Shown: positions 1 through 7,823 of the stretch, piece after piece
How the letters are laid out: every line of letters starts with the position of its first letter
Position numbering within the stretch: position 1 is the stretch's first letter
Assembly (NCBI GenBank): GCA_030620125.1
Contig: JAUXFI010000087.1
Coordinates: forward strand, 1 to 7,823
Direction of reading: 5' to 3'
DNA length: 7,823 bases
From: Anaerolineae bacterium
GTDB taxonomy: Bacteria > Chloroflexota > Anaerolineae > B4-G1
Notes under the pieces: model-generated
Told to the model about the DNA's origin: nothing
Seen by the model: the letters and a program-made list of their open reading frames with translations, nothing else
Database searches by the model: none
Position numbers and translations under genes: made by a program

Positions 1-2238
1 ACAGCCGTTTTGTCGGCGCCCACCACTGCGTTCTCCATCACGATCTCCGGCGTAGCGCCCCACGCCAACATCATTGCCTACAATATTGAGGGCACACCCG
101 GCGAAGGCAGTGCCTCTGGAGCCGTTATCATCGCGGCCACTGAGCAAGCCATCCTGGATGACGTCGACGTGATCAACTACTCCTTTGGTGGTGGCGGGGC
201 CGACCCGTGGGCTAGCGCTATGCACTGGCTCAACGTGCGCGATGCGGGCATCTTTGCGGCCACTTCAGCCGGTAATAGCGGTCCTGGCGCTGGGACGATA
301 GGTTCACCAGCGAATGCGCCGTGGATAACCACGGTTGGCGCCAGCACACACAACCGCAAATTCGTTAACTCTCTGACCAACATGGTGGCGAGCGGACCAG
401 CCGACATAGAGGGCAAGAGCATCACGTCCGGCTACGGGCCTGCCCAGATCGTTCACGCGGGCTGGTACAGCAGCACAATCATCACGCCCACCACGGGGTA
501 CGATGCGTTCGATACTGCTCGCATGTGTTTGCAAGAGTTCCCAACGGGAATCTTTAGCGGGGAAATCGTTGTCTGTGATCGTGGCGTGATTGCGCGCACA
601 GGCAAAGGGGATAACGTCAAGGCGGGTGGTGCTGGTGGTTACGTGTTGGCCAACGCTGAGGCCAATGGCAACTCGCTCAACGCTGATGCCCACTCTTTGC
701 CGGCTGTGCACATCTCGTACAGCGACGGCGTGACGCTAAGTACGTGGATGACGAACACGACTGTACAAACGGCCACCATCGCCGGCACTACTATGGATAT
801 CAACAATGCGCACGGCGATATCATGGCGTCCTTTAGCTCCCGAGGTGAGAATACTCCCTTGCCAGACGTCATCAAGCCAGACGTGACGGCGCCGGGCGTC
901 GACATCGTGGCTGCCTCTATGGATGGGATAGAATACGAGTCCATGGGTGGCACTTCCATGTCCAGCCCGCACGTGGCCGGCGCGGGTGCCCTGATCAGAG
1001 CATTGCACCCCACATGGTCACCTGCCGAGATTCAGGCCGCGCTCATGAGCACGGCCCTCACCGCGAGTATAAAGAAGGAAGATGGGACGACGCCCGCCGA
1101 TCTCTTTGATATGGGCGGTGGACGCATTGACGTGAGCGTGGCGGCTCAAGCGGGCCTGGTGCTCGATGAAACGACCGCAAACTTCCAGGCTGCCAATCCC
1201 ACGACGGGCGGAGATCCTACCACGTTGAACCTGCCCAGTCTGGGTGACGCTCACTGCATCGAAACCAGTGTCTGGACCCGCGTTCTGTCAAGCACGCTGG
1301 GCGTTGCTGAAACCTGGACTGTTACCACCACAGACCCGACCAGTGTCACGCTGACAGTCGATCCGATCAGCTTTACCCTGGCAGCGGGGGCTACTCAGGT
1401 GGTGACAGTGACGGCCGATGCTAGCGGGTTGTTACTCGCTCAGTGGGCTTTTGGTGAGGTCAAGTTCACGCCTGCAACCACTGCCACCGTCGAGGCACAC
1501 TTCCCCGTCGCTGTCCAGAGGGTGTTTGCCAACGTGCCTGACCTGGTAGTAATCGCAACCGACCAGTACACGGACACAGAGACAGTGCAAGGGTTGGAGG
1601 GGCCTGAGATCACAGCCTTGACCGTCAATGAGTACGGTCTAACCCAGGCGACACTAAATGAGGAATACCTGAACGAGGACCCCACGCCTGGTACAATATC
1701 TCTCTCTCACAACCCAGACGAGGGTATAATGGTCCTGACCACGGTTGTCACAGATACCGATAATCGCCTGGTGGCTGAAGTAATTACTACCACATCGCCG
1801 GACCTCGACATGTACATCTATCTCCCTGGCACTGGGTTTATGTGTATAGCTGCTACAGGGGCGACCCTCGAGTATTGCAGCGTCGAGGATCCACCGGCCG
1901 GCACCTACTACATCATCGTCCAGAACTGGATGGGAAGTGCTGCACAGCCAGATCGGGTGGTTTTGGCCACGGCTCTTGTGCCTGGGACCGATGCGGGTAA
2001 CATGACGGCCACCGGCCCCATAACGGTGCCAGTTGGTACATCCTTCGACGTTGACATCGCCTGGGACGTCTCCGAAGGGAAACCGAACACCCTGGGCGTT
2101 GACAACTACTGGTATGGTGCCTTTGACCTGGGTACTGACGCCAGCAATCCCGGTAACATGGGGCTTGTGTCAACGGACATTGTTCACACGGGTGTCCTTC
2201 TCTTTGATATCTACCTGCCCGTGATCATGAGGAACTAG
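1..2238 (+). CDS. Secreted subtilisin-family (S8) serine protease with PA insert, 5' truncated by window
   Basis: This is an extracellular serine endopeptidase of the subtilase family. The frame is open from base 1, so the TTG at 10 is an internal Leu codon and not a start. The signal peptide, propeptide and catalytic Asp and His lie upstream. The visible part opens with SGVAPHANIIAYN, the strand that follows the His region in subtilases. The oxyanion-hole Asn is in AATSAGNSGP (Asn codon 274-276). A PA (protease-associated) insert follows at about 430-780. The catalytic Ser is in GGTSMSSPHVAGAGAL (Ser codon 955-957). After the catalytic domain come an Fn3-like beta domain (about 1150-1530), a PPC-like domain (about 1680-1980, with PDLDMYIYLPG and GTYYIIVQNW), a last beta-rich stretch, and the C-terminus IYLPVIMRN. 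The PA and Fn3 arrangement resembles cucumisin-like subtilases. The likely role is degradation of external protein. The family call is secure; substrate and anchoring are unknown. Confidence 0.95.
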   Translation, partial: TAVLSAPTTAFSITISGVAPHANIIAYNIEGTPGEGSASGAVIIAATEQAILDDVDVINYSFGGGGADPWASAMHWLNVRDAGIFAATSAGNSGPGAGTIGSPANAPWITTVGASTHNRKFVNSLTNMVASGPADIEGKSITSGYGPAQIVHAGWYSSTIITPTTGYDAFDTARMCLQEFPTGIFSGEIVVCDRGVIARTGKGDNVKAGGAGGYVLANAEANGNSLNADAHSLPAVHISYSDGVTLSTWMTNTTVQTATIAGTTMDINNAHGDIMASFSSRGENTPLPDVIKPDVTAPGVDIVAASMDGIEYESMGGTSMSSPHVAGAGALIRALHPTWSPAEIQAALMSTALTASIKKEDGTTPADLFDMGGGRIDVSVAAQAGLVLDETTANFQAANPTTGGDPTTLNLPSLGDAHCIETSVWTRVLSSTLGVAETWTVTTTDPTSVTLTVDPISFTLAAGATQVVTVTADASGLLLAQWAFGEVKFTPATTATVEAHFPVAVQRVFANVPDLVVIATDQYTDTETVQGLEGPEITALTVNEYGLTQATLNEEYLNEDPTPGTISLSHNPDEGIMVLTTVVTDTDNRLVAEVITTTSPDLDMYIYLPGTGFMCIAATGATLEYCSVEDPPAGTYYIIVQNWMGSAAQPDRVVLATALVPGTDAGNMTATGPITVPVGTSFDVDIAWDVSEGKPNTLGVDNYWYGAFDLGTDASNPGNMGLVSTDIVHTGVLLFDIYLPVIMRN

Positions 2239-2276
2239 TGATCTGACCGGCAGGTCTCCCTGACAGGATAGTACGG

Positions 2277-2309
2277 AAGCCACCGGGGGCATCCCCGGTG
2301 GCTTTCTCT
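2277..2309 (+). terminator. Rho-independent-type terminator after the protease gene
   Basis: A perfect 12-bp inverted repeat (AAGCCACCGGGG at 2277-2288 pairing with CCCCGGTGGCTT at 2293-2304) encloses a GCAT tetraloop and is followed by a short pyrimidine run, TCTCT. It lies 38 nt after the protease stop codon. The T-tract is weak, but the stem is long and G+C-rich. It separates the protease from the downstream metabolic cluster. Confidence 0.85.
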
Positions 2310-2367
2310 ATGTGGGCTATGTAGGATACGGATTTCAGGACATCAACGGATCGAGGAGGATTGAGGA

Positions 2368-2387
2368 ACTTGTGGGCAGGCACAAGT
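2368..2387. repeat. 7-bp inverted repeat, possible operator or small hairpin
   Basis: ACTTGTG (2368-2374) and CACAAGT (2381-2387) are perfect inverted copies separated by GGCAGG. The element lies between the protease terminator and the candidate promoter of the ligase gene. The dyad geometry would suit a dimeric regulator, but a perfect 7-bp repeat may also arise by chance. No regulator family is suggested by the sequence. Confidence 0.3.
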
Positions 2388-2416
2388 GATGGGTGTTACC
2401 CTTGATTGCGTGACGT

Positions 2417-2445
2417 TTGCCAAAAATCTCCTTTTCGTGTACCAT
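2417..2445 (+). promoter_or_regulatory. Candidate sigma70-type promoter for the ADP-forming ligase cluster
   Basis: TTGCCA (2417-2422, five of six matches to the -35 consensus) is followed after exactly 17 nt by TACCAT (2440-2445, four of six matches to the -10 consensus). Transcription would begin near 2452, leaving a leader of about 45 nt before the chosen ATG at 2496. The position, downstream of a terminator and before a gene cluster, is what a promoter needs. The -10 box is imperfect. Confidence 0.4.
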
Positions 2446-2495
2446 TGGCCCAATCTCGGATGCAGTACGGGTATGTTCAAAGCTGTGAGGACTCT

Positions 2496-4586
2496 ATGCT
2501 GGACGCCTTCTTCCATCCCCAATCAGTCGCTATCATCGGCGCCTCCCGCGACCCTGAGAAGCTGGGCTACGCGGTGTTGGACAATCTCAAGGAGGGAGGC
2601 TATCCAGGCCGCCTCTATCCGGTCAACCCCAAGGCCGACGAGATCCTGGGGTTGAAAGCTTACCCCTCTGTGTTGGACATCCCCGATCCGGTGGACCTGG
2701 CGGTGATCGTCATTCCCTACCGTTTTGTGCCGGCTGTGCTGGAGCAGTGCGGGCAGAAGGGCATCGAGGCCGTCGTGGTCATCAGTGCCGGCTTCCGCGA
2801 GGCCGGGCGCGAGGGGCTGGAGCGGGAGCGGGAACTGGTCGAGACTGCCCGCAAGTATAATCTACGCATCATCGGCCCCAACTGCCTGGGCGTGATTGAT
2901 ACCAGCACGCCGCTCAATGCGTCGTTCGCCACCGGCATGCCGCCAGGGGGGCCTATCGCCTTCATGTCCCAGTCGGGCGCGTTGGGCACTGCGGTGCTGG
3001 ATATGGCGATGGCCGGTCGTATTGGCTTCTCCAAGTTCGTCAGCCTGGGCAACAAGGCGGACGTGAGTGAGATTGACTTGCTGGAGGCGTGGGGGGATGA
3101 TCCGATCTCGCAGGTGATCCTCATCTACGTCGAGGGTTTACCCGACGGGCAAAAGTTCATCCAGGTGGCGCGAAAAGTGACGCGCCACAAGCCGGTGGTG
3201 GCGATCAAGTCTGGCGTGACCAAGTCGGGTTCGCGGGCGGTCTCGTCGCACACGGGCAGCCTGGCGGGCTCCGAGGCGGCTTACAAGGCAGCCTTTCGGC
3301 AGGCAGGCGTCATCCGCGCCACGTCTATGGAGGCGCTCTTTGACTATGCGCGCGCCTTTGCATACCAGCCGCTGTTGAAGGGGGATCGCATCGGCATCGT
3401 CACCAACGCCGGTGGGCCGGGTATCCTGGCCACCGATGCGCTGGAACACGCAGGGATGGAGATCACACGTCTCGACAGCGAGACGTCGGAGGCGCTGACA
3501 GGTTACTTGCCGGGTGCGGCCAGCGTGGGCAACCCGGTGGACGTGCTGGGTGATGCGCTGGCCGACCGGTACGAGTACGCGACCCGCCTGGTGTTGGACG
3601 ATACGAACGTGGATGGGCTGATCGTGATTGTCACACCGCAGGCGATGACAGAGATCGGGAAGACGGCCCATGCCGTGGGCAGGATGGCCCAGGAGTCGGA
3701 CAAGCCGGTCTTGGCTTGTTTCATGGGGGAGGCGCGCATCAAGGCCGGGATAGATGTGCTGTGGCAATACGGTGTGCCCAACTATCCCTTCCCTGAGCGG
3801 GCGGCGGCGGCGCTGGCGGCGATGAGCACGTATCGGCGCGAGCGGGAGCGACCTATCTTTGAAGTGGAGCCTTGTACTGTCTGCACCTCGCGCGTGCGGG
3901 AGTTGTTCGATCGCGTGCGAGCGGAGGGGCGCGTCTCCATCGGTGACACCGAGGCGCGAGAGGTACTAGAGGCCTACGGTTTCCCAATCCCTCAATCACG
4001 TCTGGCTGAGACACCCGAGGAAGCAATCGAGTTCGCGGAGGAGATGGGCTACCCGGTCGTGCTCAAGATCGCCTCTCCCGACATTTTGCACAAGACAGAC
4101 GTGGGTGGCATCAAACTGAATCTGGGTTCGCCTGACGACGTGCGCGATGCATTCGATCTCATCGTCTATAGGGCCGGGCGTTACGTGCCGGGCGCTTGCA
4201 TCTGGGGCTGTCTGGTGCAGCAGATGGTGACGGGCGGTCGAGAGGTGCTGGTGGGGATGAGCCGCGACCCGCAGTTTGGGCCTCTAGTTGCCTTTGGACT
4301 GGGCGGCATCTACGTGGAGGCGCTGAAGGACGTCGCTTTCCGCGTGGCTCCCTTTAGCCGCGAAGAAGCGGGGGAGATGATCCACGAGATTCGGTCATAT
4401 CCTTTGCTGGAGGGCATCCGGGGCGAGCCGCCGTCCGACCACGAGGCGATGGTGGATGCGCTGCTGCGGATCAGCCAATTGGTGACCGATTTCCCCGAGA
4501 TCGTAGAGTTGGACATCAACCCGCTGATGGTCTTTGAAGAGGGACGCGGGGCGATGGCGATTGACATGCGGTTGGTGCTGGGTTGA
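2496..4586 (+). CDS. ADP-forming acetate/acyl-CoA ligase, fused alpha-beta (acyl-CoA synthetase, NDP-forming)
   Basis: This cytoplasmic enzyme interconverts acyl-CoA, ADP and phosphate with the free acid, CoA and ATP; acetyl-CoA is the usual substrate. The 696-residue length fits the fused single-chain form. Domains in order: a CoA-binding Rossmann domain (residues 1-130, GASRDPEKLG), a succinyl-CoA-ligase-like domain (about 140-290, GPNCLGVID, MSQSGALGTA, GNKADV), a second ligase domain (about 300-450, NAGGPGILATD), and an ATP-grasp domain (about 480-696, VVLKIASPDILHKTDVGG and ELDINPLMVF). His252 in SSHTGSLAG matches the phosphorylated His of the family, and His532 in LHKTDVGG probably matches the second, beta-subunit phospho-His. 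The ATG at 2496 has GAGG five nt upstream and begins the conserved fold; the frame extends upstream to a TTG at 2406, but with no ribosome site and no family-like sequence. Chloroflexus is known to use such an enzyme to make acetate. The acyl specificity is not readable here. Confidence 0.93.
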   Translation: MLDAFFHPQSVAIIGASRDPEKLGYAVLDNLKEGGYPGRLYPVNPKADEILGLKAYPSVLDIPDPVDLAVIVIPYRFVPAVLEQCGQKGIEAVVVISAGFREAGREGLERERELVETARKYNLRIIGPNCLGVIDTSTPLNASFATGMPPGGPIAFMSQSGALGTAVLDMAMAGRIGFSKFVSLGNKADVSEIDLLEAWGDDPISQVILIYVEGLPDGQKFIQVARKVTRHKPVVAIKSGVTKSGSRAVSSHTGSLAGSEAAYKAAFRQAGVIRATSMEALFDYARAFAYQPLLKGDRIGIVTNAGGPGILATDALEHAGMEITRLDSETSEALTGYLPGAASVGNPVDVLGDALADRYEYATRLVLDDTNVDGLIVIVTPQAMTEIGKTAHAVGRMAQESDKPVLACFMGEARIKAGIDVLWQYGVPNYPFPERAAAALAAMSTYRRERERPIFEVEPCTVCTSRVRELFDRVRAEGRVSIGDTEAREVLEAYGFPIPQSRLAETPEEAIEFAEEMGYPVVLKIASPDILHKTDVGGIKLNLGSPDDVRDAFDLIVYRAGRYVPGACIWGCLVQQMVTGGREVLVGMSRDPQFGPLVAFGLGGIYVEALKDVAFRVAPFSREEAGEMIHEIRSYPLLEGIRGEPPSDHEAMVDALLRISQLVTDFPEIVELDINPLMVFEEGRGAMAIDMRLVLG

Positions 4587-4646
4587 GGGAACTCATCGAA
4601 AGATTGCGCCACGCGCTTCGCCGACCGTAGCCAGTTGGGACTTGCC

Positions 4647-4654
4647 AGGAGGAG
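4647..4654 (+). promoter_or_regulatory. Strong ribosome binding site for the 62-aa gene
   Basis: AGGAGGAG ends 6 nt before the ATG at 4661. This near-perfect Shine-Dalgarno sequence is the main reason to accept the short downstream frame as a real gene. Confidence 0.75.
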
Positions 4655-4660
4655 TTAGCG

Positions 4661-4849
4661 ATGGATGAGAAATCTATGCTCGTGGGGTGGGATGATGGGA
4701 AGATCTACTTCTACCTCGGGGGCAGAGAGGGCTGCGTCTCCGATGAGCCAGAACTCTTTGAGCAGGTGATTGCACTGTGCCGGCAGTACTACGAGCGCAA
4801 ATGGCAGGAAGAGGAGACACCAGGTAGGGGCAGTGGTCGGGAGGGGTAG
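4661..4849 (+). CDS. Small hypothetical protein, 62 aa
   Basis: I do not recognise a family. The protein is small and acidic, with no signal peptide or membrane segment. It starts MDEKSMLVGWDDGKIYFYLG, which could form a short beta-hairpin (WDDGKIYFYLGGREG). A probable helix follows (ELFEQVIALCRQYYERKWQ), and then a Gly- and charge-rich tail. There are two Cys, in GREGCVSD and ALCRQ, without a metal-site pattern. The gene starts 74 nt after the ligase stop and ends 27 nt before the next start, and it has an AGGAGGAG ribosome site, so it is probably co-transcribed with both neighbours. The base composition matches theirs. It may be an accessory or regulatory partner of the ligase or the DRTGG protein, but that is only inferred from position. 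Confidence 0.75.
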   Translation: MDEKSMLVGWDDGKIYFYLGGREGCVSDEPELFEQVIALCRQYYERKWQEEETPGRGSGREG

Positions 4850-4860
4850 GTCAATCTACC
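4845..4860 (+). repeat. Small hairpin over the stop of the 62-aa gene
   Basis: GGTAG (4845-4849, containing the TAG stop) pairs with CTACC (4856-4860), and one inner G-U pair can extend the stem, leaving a TCAA loop. It sits directly before the AGGAGGGG ribosome site of the next gene. It is too short and lacks a T-tract to be a terminator. It could affect translational coupling, or it may be chance. Confidence 0.25.
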
Positions 4861-4876
4861 AGATTAGGAGGGGACG

Positions 4877-5949
4877 ATGAAAGCACTGTATATCACCTCA
4901 CTTCAGAGATTCAGCGGCAAGACCGCCGTCTGTCTGGCGCTGGGGCGGCGGTTGCAGAAGGAGGGGTACAAGGTCGGTTACTTTAAGCCGCTCTCGACGC
5001 AGCCGTGGGAGCCGATGCCGGGGCGGACACAGGACGAGGACGCCGATTTCGTGCGGCGGACGCTGGGGTTGGCGGAATCTCCTGAGGACCTGGTGGGCGT
5101 AGTCCTCACACCGGCGCTCGTCCGAGAGATGCGCTGTGGTTGCTCCGACCGTGACCTCATGCCGGAGGTGGAGGCCGCTTACCGGCGGGTCGTCTCCGGC
5201 AAGGACGTGGTCCTGCTGGAGGGTGGGGCCTCTCTGCGGGAGGGAGTCAGCCTGGGCCTGGGGCCTACCATGGTGGCCGATGCCCTCAATGTGCCAGTCC
5301 TGGCCCTCGTTTACTTTAACAACCGGGTTACCGTGGCAGATGACTGCGTGGCGGCGCACCTGATGCTGAAGGAACGGCTGCTGGGCGTGCTCATCAACGC
5401 CGTCCCAGGCAAGGCCAAGAACCTCCTGGCAAAGGTGTGCAGTCCCTGTCTGGAAAAGCAGGGGATCAGGGTGCTGGGAGAGATTCCCCTCCGGGAGCAG
5501 CTTAGGGCCATCAGCGTGGGAGAGCTGGCGGACGTGCTGAAGGGCGAGTTCCTGGCCCTGCCGGAGAGGCGGGATGTGCTGATCGAGCATCTGGTGGTCG
5601 GGGCGATGAGCGCGGAGCAGGCGCTGCCACGCATGCGACGCATATCTGGCACCAAGGCGGTCATTACCGGTGGCGATCGGGCGGACATCCAACTGGTGGC
5701 GTTGGAGACAGCGACCCATTGCCTGATTCTGACCGGTCACCTGCGGCCTATGCCCGAGGTGTTGCGTCGTGCCGAGGAACTCGGTGTCCAGGTGCTGCTG
5801 GTGCGTGGAAATACGATGGAGACGGTGGAGGCCATCGAGCGGGTGTTCGGCAAGACCCGGTTAGGCCAGGCGGCCAAGTTGGAGCAGTTCGAGGCATTGC
5901 TGGCCGAGTACTTTGACTTTGGGCGGCTGTACGAGGGGCTGGGGTTGAG

Positions 5950-5953
<4 letters not shown>
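4877..5953 (+). CDS. BioD-like P-loop plus DRTGG domain protein, phosphotransacetylase N-terminal type without the catalytic domain
   Basis: This 358-residue cytoplasmic protein has the two-domain layout of the N-terminal half of large phosphotransacetylases (COG0857-type). The first domain (1-220) is BioD-like: MKALYITSLQRFSGKTAV carries the SGKT nucleotide loop (Lys15, Thr16), YFKPLSTQP follows, and VVLLEGG (Glu115) is the Walker B-like strand. The second is a DRTGG domain (about 240-350), with its signature seen as ITGGDRADIQLVALE (Gly265-Asp270). It stops where the phosphotransacetylase catalytic domain would begin, so it should not itself make acetyl phosphate. In full-length Pta this half is regulatory. 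The ATG at 4877 has AGGAGGGG immediately upstream. Its place next to an ADP-forming acetyl-CoA ligase suggests a sensor or regulator of acetyl-CoA metabolism, which is inference. The ligand and partner are unknown. Confidence 0.85.
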
Positions 5954-7388
<1,435 letters not shown>

Positions 7389-7422
7389 GCGTCAGACACC
7401 AGGGATTGAATAGGAGACACAA

Positions 7423-7823
7423 ATGATTTGCAAGAAAAGCTCGTGGCTGGTCGTGGTTGCAGGGCTGATGCTGCTCTTGGCGGGTCTGGGATGCAGCATC
7501 TGTCCGTTTGTGCCCCAACCGGGGCCGACTCCTACGGTGAGCGAGATTACTTCGCCCCCCGAACCCACAGCACCACCCACGTCGTCGCCGACCACGGAGC
7601 CCACACCGACCCCAACCGAGGAAGCTTTAGTAGAGATGAATCTGTACGTCGATCCTCTGGCCGGGTGTAGCATTGAATATCCAAAAGATTGGGTGTACAA
7701 GACCGAGTATGGGGACATCTACTTTGCCGAGAGCGAGGAGGCGCTGGAGTACGCCGATCCAGCGGAAGGACCTGTTTTCGGCATTATGATGAGCAGTCCC
7801 AATGAGATGGAACTGGAATTTGG
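7423..7823 (+). CDS. Probable lipoprotein with Pro/Thr-rich linker, 3' truncated by window
   Basis: The frame is open from ATG 7423 to the window edge (133 complete codons). The N-terminus MICKKSSWLVVVAGLMLLLA has a basic start and a hydrophobic core, and it ends in AGLGC, a relaxed lipobox with the lipid-modified Cys at position 24. Next comes a Pro/Thr/Ser/Glu-rich linker (about residues 28-66, with PTAPPTSSPTTEPTPTPTE) that would hold the folded part away from the membrane. From about residue 70 a globular domain begins (LAGCSIEYPKDWVYKTEYGD, then YFAESEEAL). The 'YPxDW' start recalls PsbP-like folds, but the family is not certain. An AGGAG ribosome site lies 6 nt before the ATG. The gene starts 34 nt after enolase with no visible terminator between them, so read-through is possible. 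Function unknown. Confidence 0.85.
   Translation, partial: MICKKSSWLVVVAGLMLLLAGLGCSICPFVPQPGPTPTVSEITSPPEPTAPPTSSPTTEPTPTPTEEALVEMNLYVDPLAGCSIEYPKDWVYKTEYGDIYFAESEEALEYADPAEGPVFGIMMSSPNEMELEF

Noticed and set aside
10..12. TTG as the protease start codon
   Set aside because: The frame is open through base 1, and a start here would remove the catalytic Asp and His, so the gene begins outside the window.
2245..2256. GACC-GGCA-GGTC small inverted repeat after the protease stop
   Set aside because: Only 4 bp per arm, which is expected by chance; the real terminator is the 12-bp stem just downstream.
2406..2495. Upstream TTG start for the ligase (30 extra residues)
   Set aside because: The extension contains the candidate promoter, has no Shine-Dalgarno, and is not family-like; ATG 2496 has GAGG and begins the CoA-binding fold.
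2386..2655. 89-codon + strand frame starting GTG-ATG before the ligase
   Set aside because: It overlaps the N-terminal ligase coding region in another frame, has no ribosome site at usable spacing, and its second half is clearly a shadow.
3138..3767. 209-codon open frame on the - strand
   Set aside because: It is opposite the ligase coding sequence, has shadow-like composition (His/Arg-rich), and no family resemblance.
4898..5740. 280-codon open frame on the - strand
   Set aside because: It lies wholly opposite the DRTGG gene, is rich in His, Arg, Gln and Pro as expected of an antisense shadow in G+C-rich DNA, and matches no known family.
7555..7630. C-rich repetitive-looking stretch in the lipoprotein gene
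   Set aside because: It is explained by Pro and Thr codons of a flexible linker and is not an exact tandem repeat.

Overview
The window is a G+C-rich bacterial segment in which every recognisable gene lies on the + strand. It reads as part of a Chloroflexota genome, probably an Anaerolineae-like lineage. Three things support this: the secreted protease ends in the C-terminal sequence YLPVIMRN, a tail type I associate with secreted Chloroflexota proteins; there is a fused, archaeal-type ADP-forming acyl-CoA synthetase of the kind known in Chloroflexus; and there is a lipoprotein with a Pro/Thr-rich linker. This placement is inference, because no rRNA or other decisive marker is present.

Layout. 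(1) Positions 1-2238 hold the 3' part of a large secreted subtilisin-family (S8) protease with a PA insert, the catalytic Ser, an Fn3-like domain and a PPC-like domain. Its start lies upstream of the window. A perfect 12-bp hairpin terminator follows at 2277-2309. (2) A 257-nt spacer (2239-2495) holds that terminator, a 7-bp inverted repeat and a plausible sigma70-type promoter. (3) From 2496 to 5953 there is a tight unidirectional cluster: a fused ADP-forming acetate/acyl-CoA ligase, a 62-residue protein of unknown function with a very strong ribosome binding site, and a protein with a BioD-like P-loop domain plus a DRTGG domain, resembling the N-terminal half of large phosphotransacetylases but without the catalytic half. 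(4) Positions 5954-6092 carry a short segment that looks coding but is broken across frames. (5) Enolase runs from 6093 to 7388. (6) A lipoprotein starts at 7423 and runs off the right edge.

Taken together, the middle of the window reads as central carbon and energy metabolism. Enolase leads towards phosphoenolpyruvate and pyruvate, and the ADP-forming ligase can convert acetyl-CoA to acetate with ATP gain. The DRTGG protein and the 62-aa protein are candidate accessory or regulatory partners of the ligase. The protease and lipoprotein are envelope or secreted functions and are probably separate units; the protease is separated by its terminator. No tRNA, rRNA, CRISPR array or insertion sequence was seen. 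The most novel candidates are the 62-aa protein and stand-alone DRTGG protein beside the ligase, and the frame-broken mini-gene fused in frame to the upstream side of enolase.
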